From: Photorhabdus cinerea
Lineage (GTDB): Bacteria; Pseudomonadota; Gammaproteobacteria; Enterobacterales; Enterobacteriaceae
Direction of reading: 5' to 3'
NCBI RefSeq assembly: GCF_011189575.1
Contig: NZ_PUJW01000004.1
Coordinates: forward strand, 124,001-188,000
DNA length: 64,000 bases
Shown: one piece after another, positions 44,793 to 53,192 of the stretch
Position numbering within the stretch: the first letter of the stretch is position 1
Layout: each line of letters starts with the position of its first letter
Made by a program: the position numbers and the translations under genes
Notes under the pieces: model-generated
Databases searched by the model: none
Told to the model about the DNA's origin: nothing
The model's input: the letters and a program-made list of their open reading frames with translations, nothing else

Positions 44793-45986
44793 TTAATGGG
44801 TGATCCCGGTACGGGTATCAAATGTCAGATTCAACTCGATAAATTCCGCCGGAATGAGTAGTGCCAGCCTGATCTTCATGATCATTTTCCCGGCCCGTAG
44901 ATCCGCTTCGCTCATCGATTCGTCAACCCCCAGTAGCACCTCGAAAGCTTGATCTTCCTGCGTACCGCGCAGTCCGCCGTTTAGCCATAACTGACGTAAC
45001 CAGTTGTAAGCCTGACCTTTAAACTTCATCCAGGTGATGGCGTTGTTAGGTTCGAACACAAAGGCCCGGCCCAGTTGAGTCATATGGGCTTCGATATAAG
45101 AAACCAGACGGCGAGTTTGTATATAGCGCCAAGGGGAGTCGGGGGTGTTGTCCAGCGTGCGGCATCCCCAGATCTTTATCCCTTTGCCGGGGAAGCTGCG
45201 AACCAGATTCAACGAAGGGCCATCCTGATTAAACAGGGCATCGGCTTCAATGTGAGAGCGTATTGGGCTTATCACTTTGGCTAATGTGACGTTCGCGGGT
45301 GCGTGCCAGACCGCCATTTGGTTATCGTTACGCTGAATGATGGCGGCCACCGCCGCAGTCGGCGAAAGAACAACAGACCGATCTTGTTCCTGATAGGCAC
45401 TGTTCAATCTTGGCCAGTATACGGCGCCCCATTGCCGATCACTGGAAGAGAGCTGCGTTAAACATTCCGCGGCCAGTGCGGGATCATCGGGGGCATCCAG
45501 CAATCCCATGATGCCGCGTCGGCACTGGCAGAGGTTAAGTACTGATTGCCAAAATTGTAGCCAGAACTGAATCTTATCGTATTGAGCTATTCTTGAATCG
45601 GGAGCATCCATCTGATTCAGATAGACAATATCGGGGACCACAATCAGCGTGATAGCACTCTGTGCCGCAATTGCTTGTTTAACCCAATCTTGTTGTAGGG
45701 TAGAGCTCAATGATTGAAAATTGCCACGTGGTTCATCAGACCCTAGCGACAGTACATAGGCTTGTTGACCCCCGTTGTCAAAAAAGTGACGCACGGAATA
45801 GTACGTTAATCCTGATTCACCAAATGACAGGGTAAAGTCGGTCAGGCTATTTAACTTGACGGCGGTTTGGTTGTCTGGACTTTTTGCGGTGTAACCAATA
45901 AAAACCGGTACACCGATAAACGCCTCATCTTGTTGCTGGGATATCAGGTTCTCCGTGATGGTGACGCCGGGCTGTGTGATTTCCAT
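44793..45986 (-). CDS. pvc4: Pvc4 sheath protein, cassette 1
   Basis: The 397-residue contractile sheath protein starts MEITQPGVTITENLISQQQD. It has the family markers GIKIWGCRTLDNTPDSPWRY (about residues 268-287), RRLVSYIEAHM, and a C-terminal arm. It is the most divergent of the three sheath paralogues here, and in Afp the equivalent subunit sits at the baseplate end. It lies 48 bases after pvc3. Confidence 0.92.
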   Translation of the reverse strand: MEITQPGVTITENLISQQQDEAFIGVPVFIGYTAKSPDNQTAVKLNSLTDFTLSFGESGLTYYSVRHFFDNGGQQAYVLSLGSDEPRGNFQSLSSTLQQDWVKQAIAAQSAITLIVVPDIVYLNQMDAPDSRIAQYDKIQFWLQFWQSVLNLCQCRRGIMGLLDAPDDPALAAECLTQLSSSDRQWGAVYWPRLNSAYQEQDRSVVLSPTAAVAAIIQRNDNQMAVWHAPANVTLAKVISPIRSHIEADALFNQDGPSLNLVRSFPGKGIKIWGCRTLDNTPDSPWRYIQTRRLVSYIEAHMTQLGRAFVFEPNNAITWMKFKGQAYNWLRQLWLNGGLRGTQEDQAFEVLLGVDESMSEADLRAGKMIMKIRLALLIPAEFIELNLTFDTRTGITH

Positions 45987-46034
45987 TCTCGGTTCCTCAA
46001 TAGAACAGGCGCGGCGAACCGCGCCTCAGTACGG

Positions 46035-47444
46035 TTACTGTGTTACATTTTGCGAAAATTGCAGGATGATAAATTCAGCCGGACGGACCGCCGCCATCCC
46101 AACCTTAACCACCATTTTGCCTTGTTTAATGTCAATGTCGGACATGGTGACACCTTGACCAATCTGGACAAAATAGGCTTCCTGCGGGCTATTACCGGCC
46201 AGCGCTCCTTGTTGCCAGAGTTGATGCAGATAGTTATCAATGGCTGACCGAACGCGTTCCCAAGTAGGTTGGCTATTGGGTTCAAAAACGGCAAATCGCA
46301 TGGCTTGCTTGATATCCCGTTCTGCCGCATTAAATAAACGCCGAACCGGAATGTAGCGCCAGTTGTCATCATCTTGCAGAGTACGAGCGCCCCAGACGAC
46401 AAAACCTTTGTTACTGAAATAACGGATAGCATTGATGCCTTTTTGATTTATGGTGCTTTGTTCATTGTCGCTGAGCCGATCCGCTACATCACTAATTCCG
46501 CTGAGAACAACATTCGCCGGTGCTTTCCAGACGCCGCGGCTGGCGTCAGTGGCGCAATAGACACCAGCCATGACTGCACTGGCAGGAATGAGGTTTTTGT
46601 TATCAGCAATTTTTTGTTTTATTGCCTCGATAACTTGCTTGTAGAGTCCTGAGTTTTGCTGTTTGAGTTCTGCCAGATTGGTAGCTTTTGTATCCCGATA
46701 ACCTGAAACCGTGACGCTACTCTCCTCCATCTGAATAAGTTGTGAAACTTTAACCGCAGGATAATAAGTTGCGGTTTGTGATTGCAGGCTAACGTTAAGT
46801 GCGGTTTCTTTATCCTGATTATCAGCGATAAGAAAATATCCTGTCTTTAATAAAGGGGTCAGGCTGCCATATATTGCACTCTGATAAGAAGAATCCCGTT
46901 CAGGGCTGACGATCAAGGTAATTTCTAAAGCCTGCTCAATTAATTCAGGAATTAATGCCAGAGTAGTATCTTTGGTATCAGCAATTGGCAGGATATAGCA
47001 GGGGCCGCCACCATTTTGGAAATAAAGTTTTAAAGCATCACTGCTTGTTGTGTAGGTGCCGACAGTTATATTGTAAGAATCACTGTTATTTTTATCATCT
47101 GTATCAAGCGTAAGCTTTTGGGTGGCAAAAGTTTCTACATTGCTTTTGGCTTTTGTATTGTTTTCGGTTTTTTTATTACCTTTGTTTTTCTCAGGAACGG
47201 AAGGGGCAGGTGGTGGAGTAGGTTCAGTTAATTTGATTGTTACCGACCTAATACAACCCACATGAAACTGGTTAGTAAAATCTAACCAACTACTCACGCG
47301 TGTTATTTGTGGCGTTGCGCTGGTTTTTTTAGGTGAGAAACGGCCAATAAAAACCGGGATTGCCGTGTTCCCTTGGCTAACAGAGAGAGCCAGTGATGCA
47401 TCTTCTTCAATATAGACGCCAGGATAAGTTGGTGTTGTTGACAT
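46035..47444 (-). CDS. pvc3: Pvc3 sheath protein with inserted loop, cassette 1
   Basis: The 469-residue sheath paralogue shares its start (MSTTPTYPGVYIEEDASLAL) and end (AAVRPAEFIILQFSQNV) with Pvc2. An insertion near residues 72-115 (PSVPEKNKGNKKTENNTKAK) is rich in Lys, Asn and Glu and absent from Pvc2. Such insertions usually form surface domains on the sheath. GFVVWGARTLQDDDNWRYIP is the sheath core motif. Confidence 0.93.
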   Translation of the reverse strand: MSTTPTYPGVYIEEDASLALSVSQGNTAIPVFIGRFSPKKTSATPQITRVSSWLDFTNQFHVGCIRSVTIKLTEPTPPPAPSVPEKNKGNKKTENNTKAKSNVETFATQKLTLDTDDKNNSDSYNITVGTYTTSSDALKLYFQNGGGPCYILPIADTKDTTLALIPELIEQALEITLIVSPERDSSYQSAIYGSLTPLLKTGYFLIADNQDKETALNVSLQSQTATYYPAVKVSQLIQMEESSVTVSGYRDTKATNLAELKQQNSGLYKQVIEAIKQKIADNKNLIPASAVMAGVYCATDASRGVWKAPANVVLSGISDVADRLSDNEQSTINQKGINAIRYFSNKGFVVWGARTLQDDDNWRYIPVRRLFNAAERDIKQAMRFAVFEPNSQPTWERVRSAIDNYLHQLWQQGALAGNSPQEAYFVQIGQGVTMSDIDIKQGKMVVKVGMAAVRPAEFIILQFSQNVTQ

Positions 47445-47455
47445 GTTGCCTCCGA

Positions 47456-48538
47456 TTATTGAGCGATATTCTGCGTAAATTGCAAGATAATAAATTCGGC
47501 TGGACGAACTGCCGCCAGACCCACTTTGACAATCATTTTGCCCTGCTTGATATCGTCATCGGTCATGGTGAGACCTTTACCGATCTGGACGAAGTAAGCC
47601 TGTTCGGTTTTGTTACCCATTAAACCGCCTTGCTGCCAGAGGGTGTGAAGATAGTTATCGATAGCGCGGTGAACCGCTTTCCAGGTGGGTTGGCTGTTGG
47701 GTTCAAATACCATAGCACTCATGGCATTTTTAATATTTTGCTCTGCACTGTTAAACAGACGGCGGACCGGGATATAACGCCAGTTATCGCTATCCTCAAG
47801 TGTACGAGCACCCCAAACCAGCGTGCCGCTTTTAGGAAAGGTACGGATCATATTCAGTGCCCTGCCTTGGTTATATTTCCCTTGCAGGTCATCAGTTACC
47901 GGGTATTTGGGTTGTAATCCTCCCTGAATAGGAACGTTAGCGGGCGCTTTCCAGACTCCCCGGCTGTTATCGACACTGGCATAAATACCGGCCATCACTG
48001 CACTGGGCGGAATATCAACGGCGGCTTTATTTTCTCCCCATTCAGCGGTTAGCCAAGGGTAGTAAACTGCGCCATAAGGAGTAGGGGAATAAGATTTGAG
48101 GAGTTCGTTTGGTTTTTGAGCCGAAGTTATTTGATCTTTTGGGCCATCAAAAATAGCAAATAATCCTTTACCCGGCTGACAAAGTGTTCCTGTGACCTCG
48201 TTGATCTCTTCTCCGGCAGCAACCAGCAATGTCACATCGTCAAGTTTTGGCACTTGTGTTTCTAAGTCTTGAGTTTTGACGAGATAGCAATATCCACCGC
48301 CGTTAATAAAATAGGCACGTAGTGAAACGTCAAGGATATTTTTGGGATTAAATGGCTCGTCTTTTAGTGTCAAATAGTTCATCCAACTACTAACACGAAT
48401 ATAGGGTTTATCTGATCTTAATAAATTGTTGTTTGCAACAGCAAAGACTGGCACTGCCGTTGCACTGGAACGAACGGAGAGTGCGGGTGAGGCGTCCTCT
48501 TCAATATAAACGCCGGGATAGGTTGGTACTGTTGGCAT
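47456..48538 (-). CDS. pvc2: Pvc2 major sheath protein, cassette 1
   Basis: The 360-residue contractile sheath protein starts MPTVPTYPGVYIEEDASPAL and holds GTLVWGARTLEDSDNWRYIP (about residues 238-257), VRRLFNSAEQNI, and the C-terminal AAVRPAEFIILQFTQNI. In Afp the corresponding protein makes most of the sheath. It lies 53 bases after pvc1. Confidence 0.95.
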   Translation of the reverse strand: MPTVPTYPGVYIEEDASPALSVRSSATAVPVFAVANNNLLRSDKPYIRVSSWMNYLTLKDEPFNPKNILDVSLRAYFINGGGYCYLVKTQDLETQVPKLDDVTLLVAAGEEINEVTGTLCQPGKGLFAIFDGPKDQITSAQKPNELLKSYSPTPYGAVYYPWLTAEWGENKAAVDIPPSAVMAGIYASVDNSRGVWKAPANVPIQGGLQPKYPVTDDLQGKYNQGRALNMIRTFPKSGTLVWGARTLEDSDNWRYIPVRRLFNSAEQNIKNAMSAMVFEPNSQPTWKAVHRAIDNYLHTLWQQGGLMGNKTEQAYFVQIGKGLTMTDDDIKQGKMIVKVGLAAVRPAEFIILQFTQNIAQ

Positions 48539-48591
48539 GTTGCCTCCAATTATTGTGCAATATTCTGAGTAAACAGCTTTATAAATGCGTC

Positions 48592-49041
48592 TTAAGCCGC
48601 CTGAATGGTCACTCGATCTGCGGTCAGGCTAATTTCCTGAACAGCAACTTCATTGCTGGTGGCATCAAAAGAAGGGGAAGTTAATGAAGTTGGGAAGGCA
48701 TTTGCCACACTCCAGGTCATTAAAATCTCGGTGCCGGCTTCGTTGGTTAAACTAATTGAAATATCTTTTTTCTCGACCCGATTAAGTTGAATAGAGTTAA
48801 GCCAATCAAAAAGTTTAGTATCACCAGAGAAGACACCTTTACGCAGCGTAATATTAATCGCCTGACGTTGACCGGGCATTTTATAGTAATTGCCTGTACC
48901 GTCTTTATATTCGATGACGTCATGAGAAATATCGAGGCCGGAAACGCTATTAAAGGGGACTTTCTCATCACCGATTGAGACAACAAAGCGGTAAGTAGGA
49001 ATAGGATATTCAACAGCGATTTGTTCTGGAGTTGTAGGCAT
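48592..49041 (-). CDS. pvc1: Pvc1 major tube protein, cassette 1
   Basis: The 149-residue protein is the inner tube subunit of the gp19/Hcp-like family. It contains PTYRFVVSIGDEKVPFNSVS (about residues 15-34), EYKDGTGNYYKMPGQ (about 44-58) and the closing EISLTADRVTIQAA. It is the first gene of the operon, about 100 bases downstream of an ops-like element. Cargo is thought to ride inside this tube. Confidence 0.95.
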   Translation of the reverse strand: MPTTPEQIAVEYPIPTYRFVVSIGDEKVPFNSVSGLDISHDVIEYKDGTGNYYKMPGQRQAINITLRKGVFSGDTKLFDWLNSIQLNRVEKKDISISLTNEAGTEILMTWSVANAFPTSLTSPSFDATSNEVAVQEISLTADRVTIQAA

Positions 49042-49143
49042 AATTTTTTCCTTATTGGTTATTTACGTTTAAAAGATAAACAAAGCGTTATTGCTTTGTT
49101 TTGGTTAGCACTGATGTTTTGATTAACACTGAGCTATGGGTAT

Positions 49144-49153
49144 AGCTACCGCA
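49144..49153 (-). promoter_or_regulatory. ops-like element (RfaH recruitment), copy 1
   Basis: On the minus strand the site reads TGCGGTAGCT, continuing AT. It keeps the GCGGTAGC core of the ops signal. It lies about 103 bases upstream of the pvc1 start, in the untranslated leader, where ops elements act on long operons. The same bases recur before the short fibre gene at 24391-24401. Confidence 0.65.
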
Positions 49154-49710
49154 GCAAACTGCCTTATGGCGGTTATTATTTATGCTGAAAAAGTTTATTA
49201 CGCGATTATTTATATCGCATTTAATAAAGCGGCATGATTATAAGTAATGAATCTTTGGATGGAATATTAATTAATAGTGAGTGATAACTATTAATTGGTA
49301 TGGTATGAATTACCCATTTTAGGTATTAACGCGGTTTTATTTGGTTTTAGGGATAGGAAAATTATGAATGGATAATTATTTTATATTTCTTTTTCATCGA
49401 TTAATTGAGGATAAAAAATCAGATATATAAGTGTGATCGTACAAATCGCCACCAACTAAATAAGATGAAAATCTTATTGGAGAATTACGGGAAGGGGATT
49501 TTTCCTGCTATTGATAGAAAATGTGGATTTAGTGTTAATTTTTAGGGCTGAGTTTGTTACGAATGGCGAGTGACAAATGACTATTTACTGAATTTTTTAC
49601 GGTAGGAATGAGTAAAGAAGGGGATAAACAGTCTATTGAAGCGTTTATTTATCCAATGCGCCGTAAAACCCCGTCCTTCAGCTGTCTTCCATAGGGTATA
49701 AATAAGAACA
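49154..49710 (-). other. PVC cassette 1 promoter/leader region
   Basis: About 560 AT-rich bases upstream of the ops-like site. No gene is supported. The promoter of the whole pvc operon must lie here, but no clear -35/-10 pair stands out. Confidence 0.6.
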
Positions 49711-49739
49711 AAAATGCCGATTTTGAATATCGGCATTTT
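49711..49739. terminator. terminator between the rpn gene and pvc leader
   Basis: AAAATGCCGAT and ATCGGCATTTT form an 11-base stem with a seven-base loop. T and A runs on both sides allow it to work in either direction. It isolates the pvc leader from the nuclease gene upstream. Confidence 0.9.
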
Positions 49740-49760
49740 GCTGTAAAAGAGAAGATTAAT

Positions 49761-50687
49761 TTAATGCTTTAACGCTTCAATTTTATCCCGGCTCAGCCCG
49801 GTACTGGTGACAATAATGTCCAAACTCACGCCATGCCGTAATAAGGCTCGAGCCGTTTCCACTTTACCTTTCTCTCGGCCTAGTTCAATACCTTCCTCTC
49901 GACCTTGTTCAATGCCTCGCTCAAGCCCTTTTTGTTCAAGCTGTTCTGCAATAGTCATCAACATCGTTTCATGCTCCGGAGATTGTTCAATCAGTTGATG
50001 GACAAATTGGGAGAGGTCCAGCGTATGTCCATTCAGTAAAATATAGCGTAACACCACATTGCGCTGCTCGGTTGTATTATACCCTGCATTCAGGAGTTCC
50101 ACCAACTGGGGGACCCATTCCAGCATATCCCGGCAGCGGATATGTTTTTGCACCAGTTCCATCAGGGCAACCCCTTTATGTGTCAGGATCTCTTCATCGC
50201 TGAGCACACTGACGTCCACCAACGGAAACGCCTGACGGTATAAGCGGGCAGCCTGTTCAGGGAGCGTGAAACAATCCAGCCACCGGTTTGTGTAAGGATA
50301 TGGCTGAACCTCACCATGATAAAACAGCAGAGGTGCCACCAAAGGGAGTTCGGTATGGCCTTTTTTCAGGTGAGCCGCCATGGCTGACATGGCATAATAC
50401 ATCAGCCGCCAGGCCATCAACGGGTCAGGGGTGGACTGATGTTCAATCAGACAGTAGATATAGCCCTGCCCCCGTGCCGTTTCAACCGAGTAGAGCACAT
50501 CACTGTGCAGTTGACGTAAATGCCGGTCCACAAAACTGCCGGGCTCCAGTTTCAATGTGGCTAAATCACACAACAACTGGATCTCTTCGGGCAGATAAAG
50601 GGAGAGAAATTCTCTGGCCGTTTCAGGCTGCGTTAAAAAATGCTTGAATAACGCGTCATGGTGAGGCCGTTTTTCTTTCTTTGCCAC
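49761..50687 (-). CDS. Rpn family recombination-promoting nuclease/putative transposase
   Basis: The 308-residue protein belongs to the Rpn/YhgA-like PD-(D/E)XK group (PF04754-type). It has HDALFKHFLTQPETAREFLS (about residues 10-29), SDVLYSV (Asp candidate) and YIYCLIEHQS with the Glu-X-Gln part of the nuclease site (about 76-85). The C-terminus has repeated GxExGREEG-like motifs and a helical end. Family members promote recA-independent recombination in E. coli. It sits between the two PVC cassettes on the same strand as both. Confidence 0.92.
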   Translation of the reverse strand: MAKKEKRPHHDALFKHFLTQPETAREFLSLYLPEEIQLLCDLATLKLEPGSFVDRHLRQLHSDVLYSVETARGQGYIYCLIEHQSTPDPLMAWRLMYYAMSAMAAHLKKGHTELPLVAPLLFYHGEVQPYPYTNRWLDCFTLPEQAARLYRQAFPLVDVSVLSDEEILTHKGVALMELVQKHIRCRDMLEWVPQLVELLNAGYNTTEQRNVVLRYILLNGHTLDLSQFVHQLIEQSPEHETMLMTIAEQLEQKGLERGIEQGREEGIELGREKGKVETARALLRHGVSLDIIVTSTGLSRDKIEALKH

Positions 50688-51197
50688 AATCTGTTTCTCT
50701 GTCTTATCAGGTAGTCATTACTACTCATTGCCAGGGTATAGTATTTCTATCAAGTTACAAAAAACATTGTCTCAGATTTCCTCAGGCAAATCTTTACCGA
50801 ATGCATTAATAGAAGAGCCTAAAGAATCAAATACCAGAAAAGGAAAAACGAGAAAATATTATATTTACAACAACTACTTTATGAAAGCCATTCATTTCAA
50901 TCAGTTTTTAACTTGCATTCGCATAATAATAATCCCCCTCATAAAAATATCGATTACTTATATTTCCGTTAATCTTGAATGTTCAGATCGCAAAAATTGG
51001 ACTGAGTTCCCTCCAGATGATCTATTATTTTGCATCAGGTCATACAAACGAAGGAGAGATATTCTGGAACAGGTTTTTATATAAATCATTTAATGCAGAT
51101 AATGAATGTGTCGGTGGTATTTTCACTATGGCTCGGAGGAAAATGACATCTAGTACGGCAGACCCCGGTTATCTACTACGCCAACCGTAAGTACCAA
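50688..51197. other. degenerate intergenic region
   Basis: Two overlapping frames run through it (50728-51084 and 50975-51190). Neither has a family match or a good start site. The second contains ARRKM and FASGHTNEGEIFWNRF, which could come from a decayed gene. I do not call a gene here. Confidence 0.4.
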
Positions 51198-51324
51198 TAT
51201 ACCCGTCATCTTTCAAGTTGCCTCTTTGTTGGCTGCACTCACTCACCCCGGCCACATAGTTATCTATGCTCCCAGGGATTCGCTCCCTTGCCGTCGCGAT
51301 GTATCTTGAAATCCATAGGGTAAT
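51198..51324. repeat. ERIC repeat (127 bp), copy 4
   Basis: TATACCCGTCATC to CATAGGGTAATA, with the ACCCCGGCCAC...CTCCCAGGGATTCGC core. It is more diverged than copies 1 and 3. It lies just beyond the end of the cyclase-like cargo gene. Confidence 0.88.
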
Positions 51325-51369
51325 AATGATTTATTTTGCAGGACGTTGTTGACGTGATAATAATTTATT

Positions 51370-52380
51370 TTATTTTTTCCGGCTAAATCGGGCCATTCCC
51401 GGCTTTTGTGGATTGGAAACGAATCCGGGATTTTCTGCCCCCGGTTTCCAGCTCACTTTCATTTTTGCACCAATACTATTATAAAACTGATTCAGTTCAT
51501 CGATGTCATTGGCAATTGTCCATTTCCCTTTACTGACGATAGCAACCGGAAATTCGCCTGGCTCAGCAACTGTTTTGACAATTCCTCCGTGTTTCTTTAT
51601 CTCTTCTTTTTCTTTATCCATTGCAAAAGCAGGATAGCTTACTTGAGGACCATGCCTGATAACATTGTGCTCTATATCTTCAAATGGTCGGTTTGAATCA
51701 GATTTGGCGATATATTCGTTAATGCGATTGATGATTTTCTTTTCTTCTGATGAATCGGATGGTACTGAATGCGGTTGAGTAGTGAAACTAATCATGTCAT
51801 GCGTATCATAATCACCCGTGAAAGGCAGTGCAGCCCAGTTCTCTTTTTCTTTCAAAGGAGCCAGACTTGCTTCGAGATTATTTAAATCTATGGGATAAAT
51901 TTTCCCATTGACCTGTTCATCTGATAAACCGTGACCGCTGCTCATATAGATGCCTTTGAGACGTCCCGTTTCTTTATTCCAATGGCCTACATAGCCTTCA
52001 ATACCCGCCTCTTGCACTTTCTTTATTACATCTGAAGCTTCGTCTTTGGGATAAGCTTTATTAATTGAACCGGGTTTAATTGTTTTTTCCAGAATATCAT
52101 GTCCCTTAGCTGCGGCACCTTTACCCAAGGCTCTGAGAGTTGGTTCACCCGCTGCTCGAAAACTGACAGCAAAATTACCGATTCTAGACGCTTCTTCAAT
52201 TGCCTCCATATGACCTTCCCAAATAAATTCTTTCTTAACTTGTTGGCGAGTGGAGGAGTCGTTAATTAGATTATTTGAAAGTGAAAGATGTTCGGTAGAA
52301 GGGTTTGATAATGGAGATTTTCTACGAGTATTTTTAGTACCCTGCGTGGGTATTCTCTGAGAATTAGAATATCTTGGCAT
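51370..52380 (-). CDS. PVC cargo protein, ExoY/edema-factor-like nucleotidyl cyclase
   Basis: The 336-residue protein resembles ExoY and anthrax edema factor, the host-activated nucleotidyl cyclase toxins. Matching parts are FRAAGEPTLRALGKGAAAKG (residues 74-93, the ATP-binding segment with lysines), then FTGDYDTHD (187-195) carrying Asp190 and Asp192, the metal-binding DxD, and VIRHGPQVSYP (240-250). The first 50 residues, MPRYSNSQRIPTQGTKNTRR onward, are polar and basic and look like a packaging leader. Cyclase activity needs a eukaryotic activator in relatives. It is the last cargo gene of cassette 2. Confidence 0.72.
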   Translation of the reverse strand: MPRYSNSQRIPTQGTKNTRRKSPLSNPSTEHLSLSNNLINDSSTRQQVKKEFIWEGHMEAIEEASRIGNFAVSFRAAGEPTLRALGKGAAAKGHDILEKTIKPGSINKAYPKDEASDVIKKVQEAGIEGYVGHWNKETGRLKGIYMSSGHGLSDEQVNGKIYPIDLNNLEASLAPLKEKENWAALPFTGDYDTHDMISFTTQPHSVPSDSSEEKKIINRINEYIAKSDSNRPFEDIEHNVIRHGPQVSYPAFAMDKEKEEIKKHGGIVKTVAEPGEFPVAIVSKGKWTIANDIDELNQFYNSIGAKMKVSWKPGAENPGFVSNPQKPGMARFSRKK

Positions 52381-52570
52381 ATTTATAAATCCTTTGTCGT
52401 AGTTGGGTTTGTTATCTGTGGATTTTTTATTTATTTAAAATGATTTTCATTCCAATTATAGGTATTTAAATGGCTATATACTGATTAAATGTAATATATT
52501 GATGATGGATGTGGAAATAAAGATTGTATATTAATATTACACAGGTACTGTGTCTTCAAAAATATGTTAT
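52381..52570. other. short AT-rich gap between two cargo genes
   Basis: About 190 bases with no gene. It holds the ribosome-binding site of the cyclase-like gene (AAAGGA) and little else. Confidence 0.5.
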
Positions 52571-53143
52571 TTACGATGCATTTGGCAGGGATTTTTCTGG
52601 TTTTTCAAACGTTCTATCATATATTTTTAAAATTTTAATTGGTGCATTTTTATTTGCGACGAAACCTGATTCACTTTCACTACCTGGCGATAAATATTTT
52701 GATTTTATTTCAACGACTACTCCATATCTGTTTCTTGAGAAACGATCGAATACACTTTCATCTACCGAAAACTCTGGCAAATATGCTCCTTTTCCTACTT
52801 GTTGGCGAGCGTTTTCTATTGTGGGAGGTGGGGCATTGATATTGGCAGGCTCTCCTCCAGCGCTACTGTTCTTATACATGTCGAAGGCTGTTTTGCTGCT
52901 TACTCCACGATATAAAATGAAAGATGCCTCTGGGTCTATTGCTTCTTTAATAGCTCTGGCTACTGTATGATATTCTAACGTCTTAAATTGACCGGAAGTT
53001 ATGTCATCTGGTAATGGGCCATCCTCATCTTCATCTGAATCATAATTATCATCATCCTCAGATAGTTGATTATAAGCTAAAAGTGCTTGTGAATTGTCTT
53101 TTAGGAATTTTTTATCATCTTCATTCATTGTATATTTAGGCAT
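52571..53143 (-). CDS. PVC cargo protein, small ADP-ribosyltransferase-like
   Basis: The 190-residue protein fits the R-S-E type of ADP-ribosyltransferase fold. It has FILYRGVSS with Arg79, then GKGAYLPEFS with Ser126, then GSESESGF with Glu156 and Glu158 (an ExE pair). The order and spacing match arginine-modifying toxins. The first 50 residues are acidic (DDDNYDSDEDEDG), unlike the basic leader of the cyclase-like gene. It is the first cargo gene after pvc16 of cassette 2. The target is unknown. Confidence 0.65.
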   Translation of the reverse strand: MPKYTMNEDDKKFLKDNSQALLAYNQLSEDDDNYDSDEDEDGPLPDDITSGQFKTLEYHTVARAIKEAIDPEASFILYRGVSSKTAFDMYKNSSAGGEPANINAPPPTIENARQQVGKGAYLPEFSVDESVFDRFSRNRYGVVVEIKSKYLSPGSESESGFVANKNAPIKILKIYDRTFEKPEKSLPNAS

Positions 53144-53192
53144 AATTATTACTCAATTATTAATGTGGTATTCTGTTGAATAAATAATGATT

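Noticed and set aside
44780..44821. Longer pvc5 frame beginning in pvc4
   Set aside because: The later ATG has a ribosome-binding site and gives the usual length of the tube protein.
50728..51084. 118-codon open frame
   Set aside because: Composition is not protein-like, there is no good start signal, and a second frame overlaps it.
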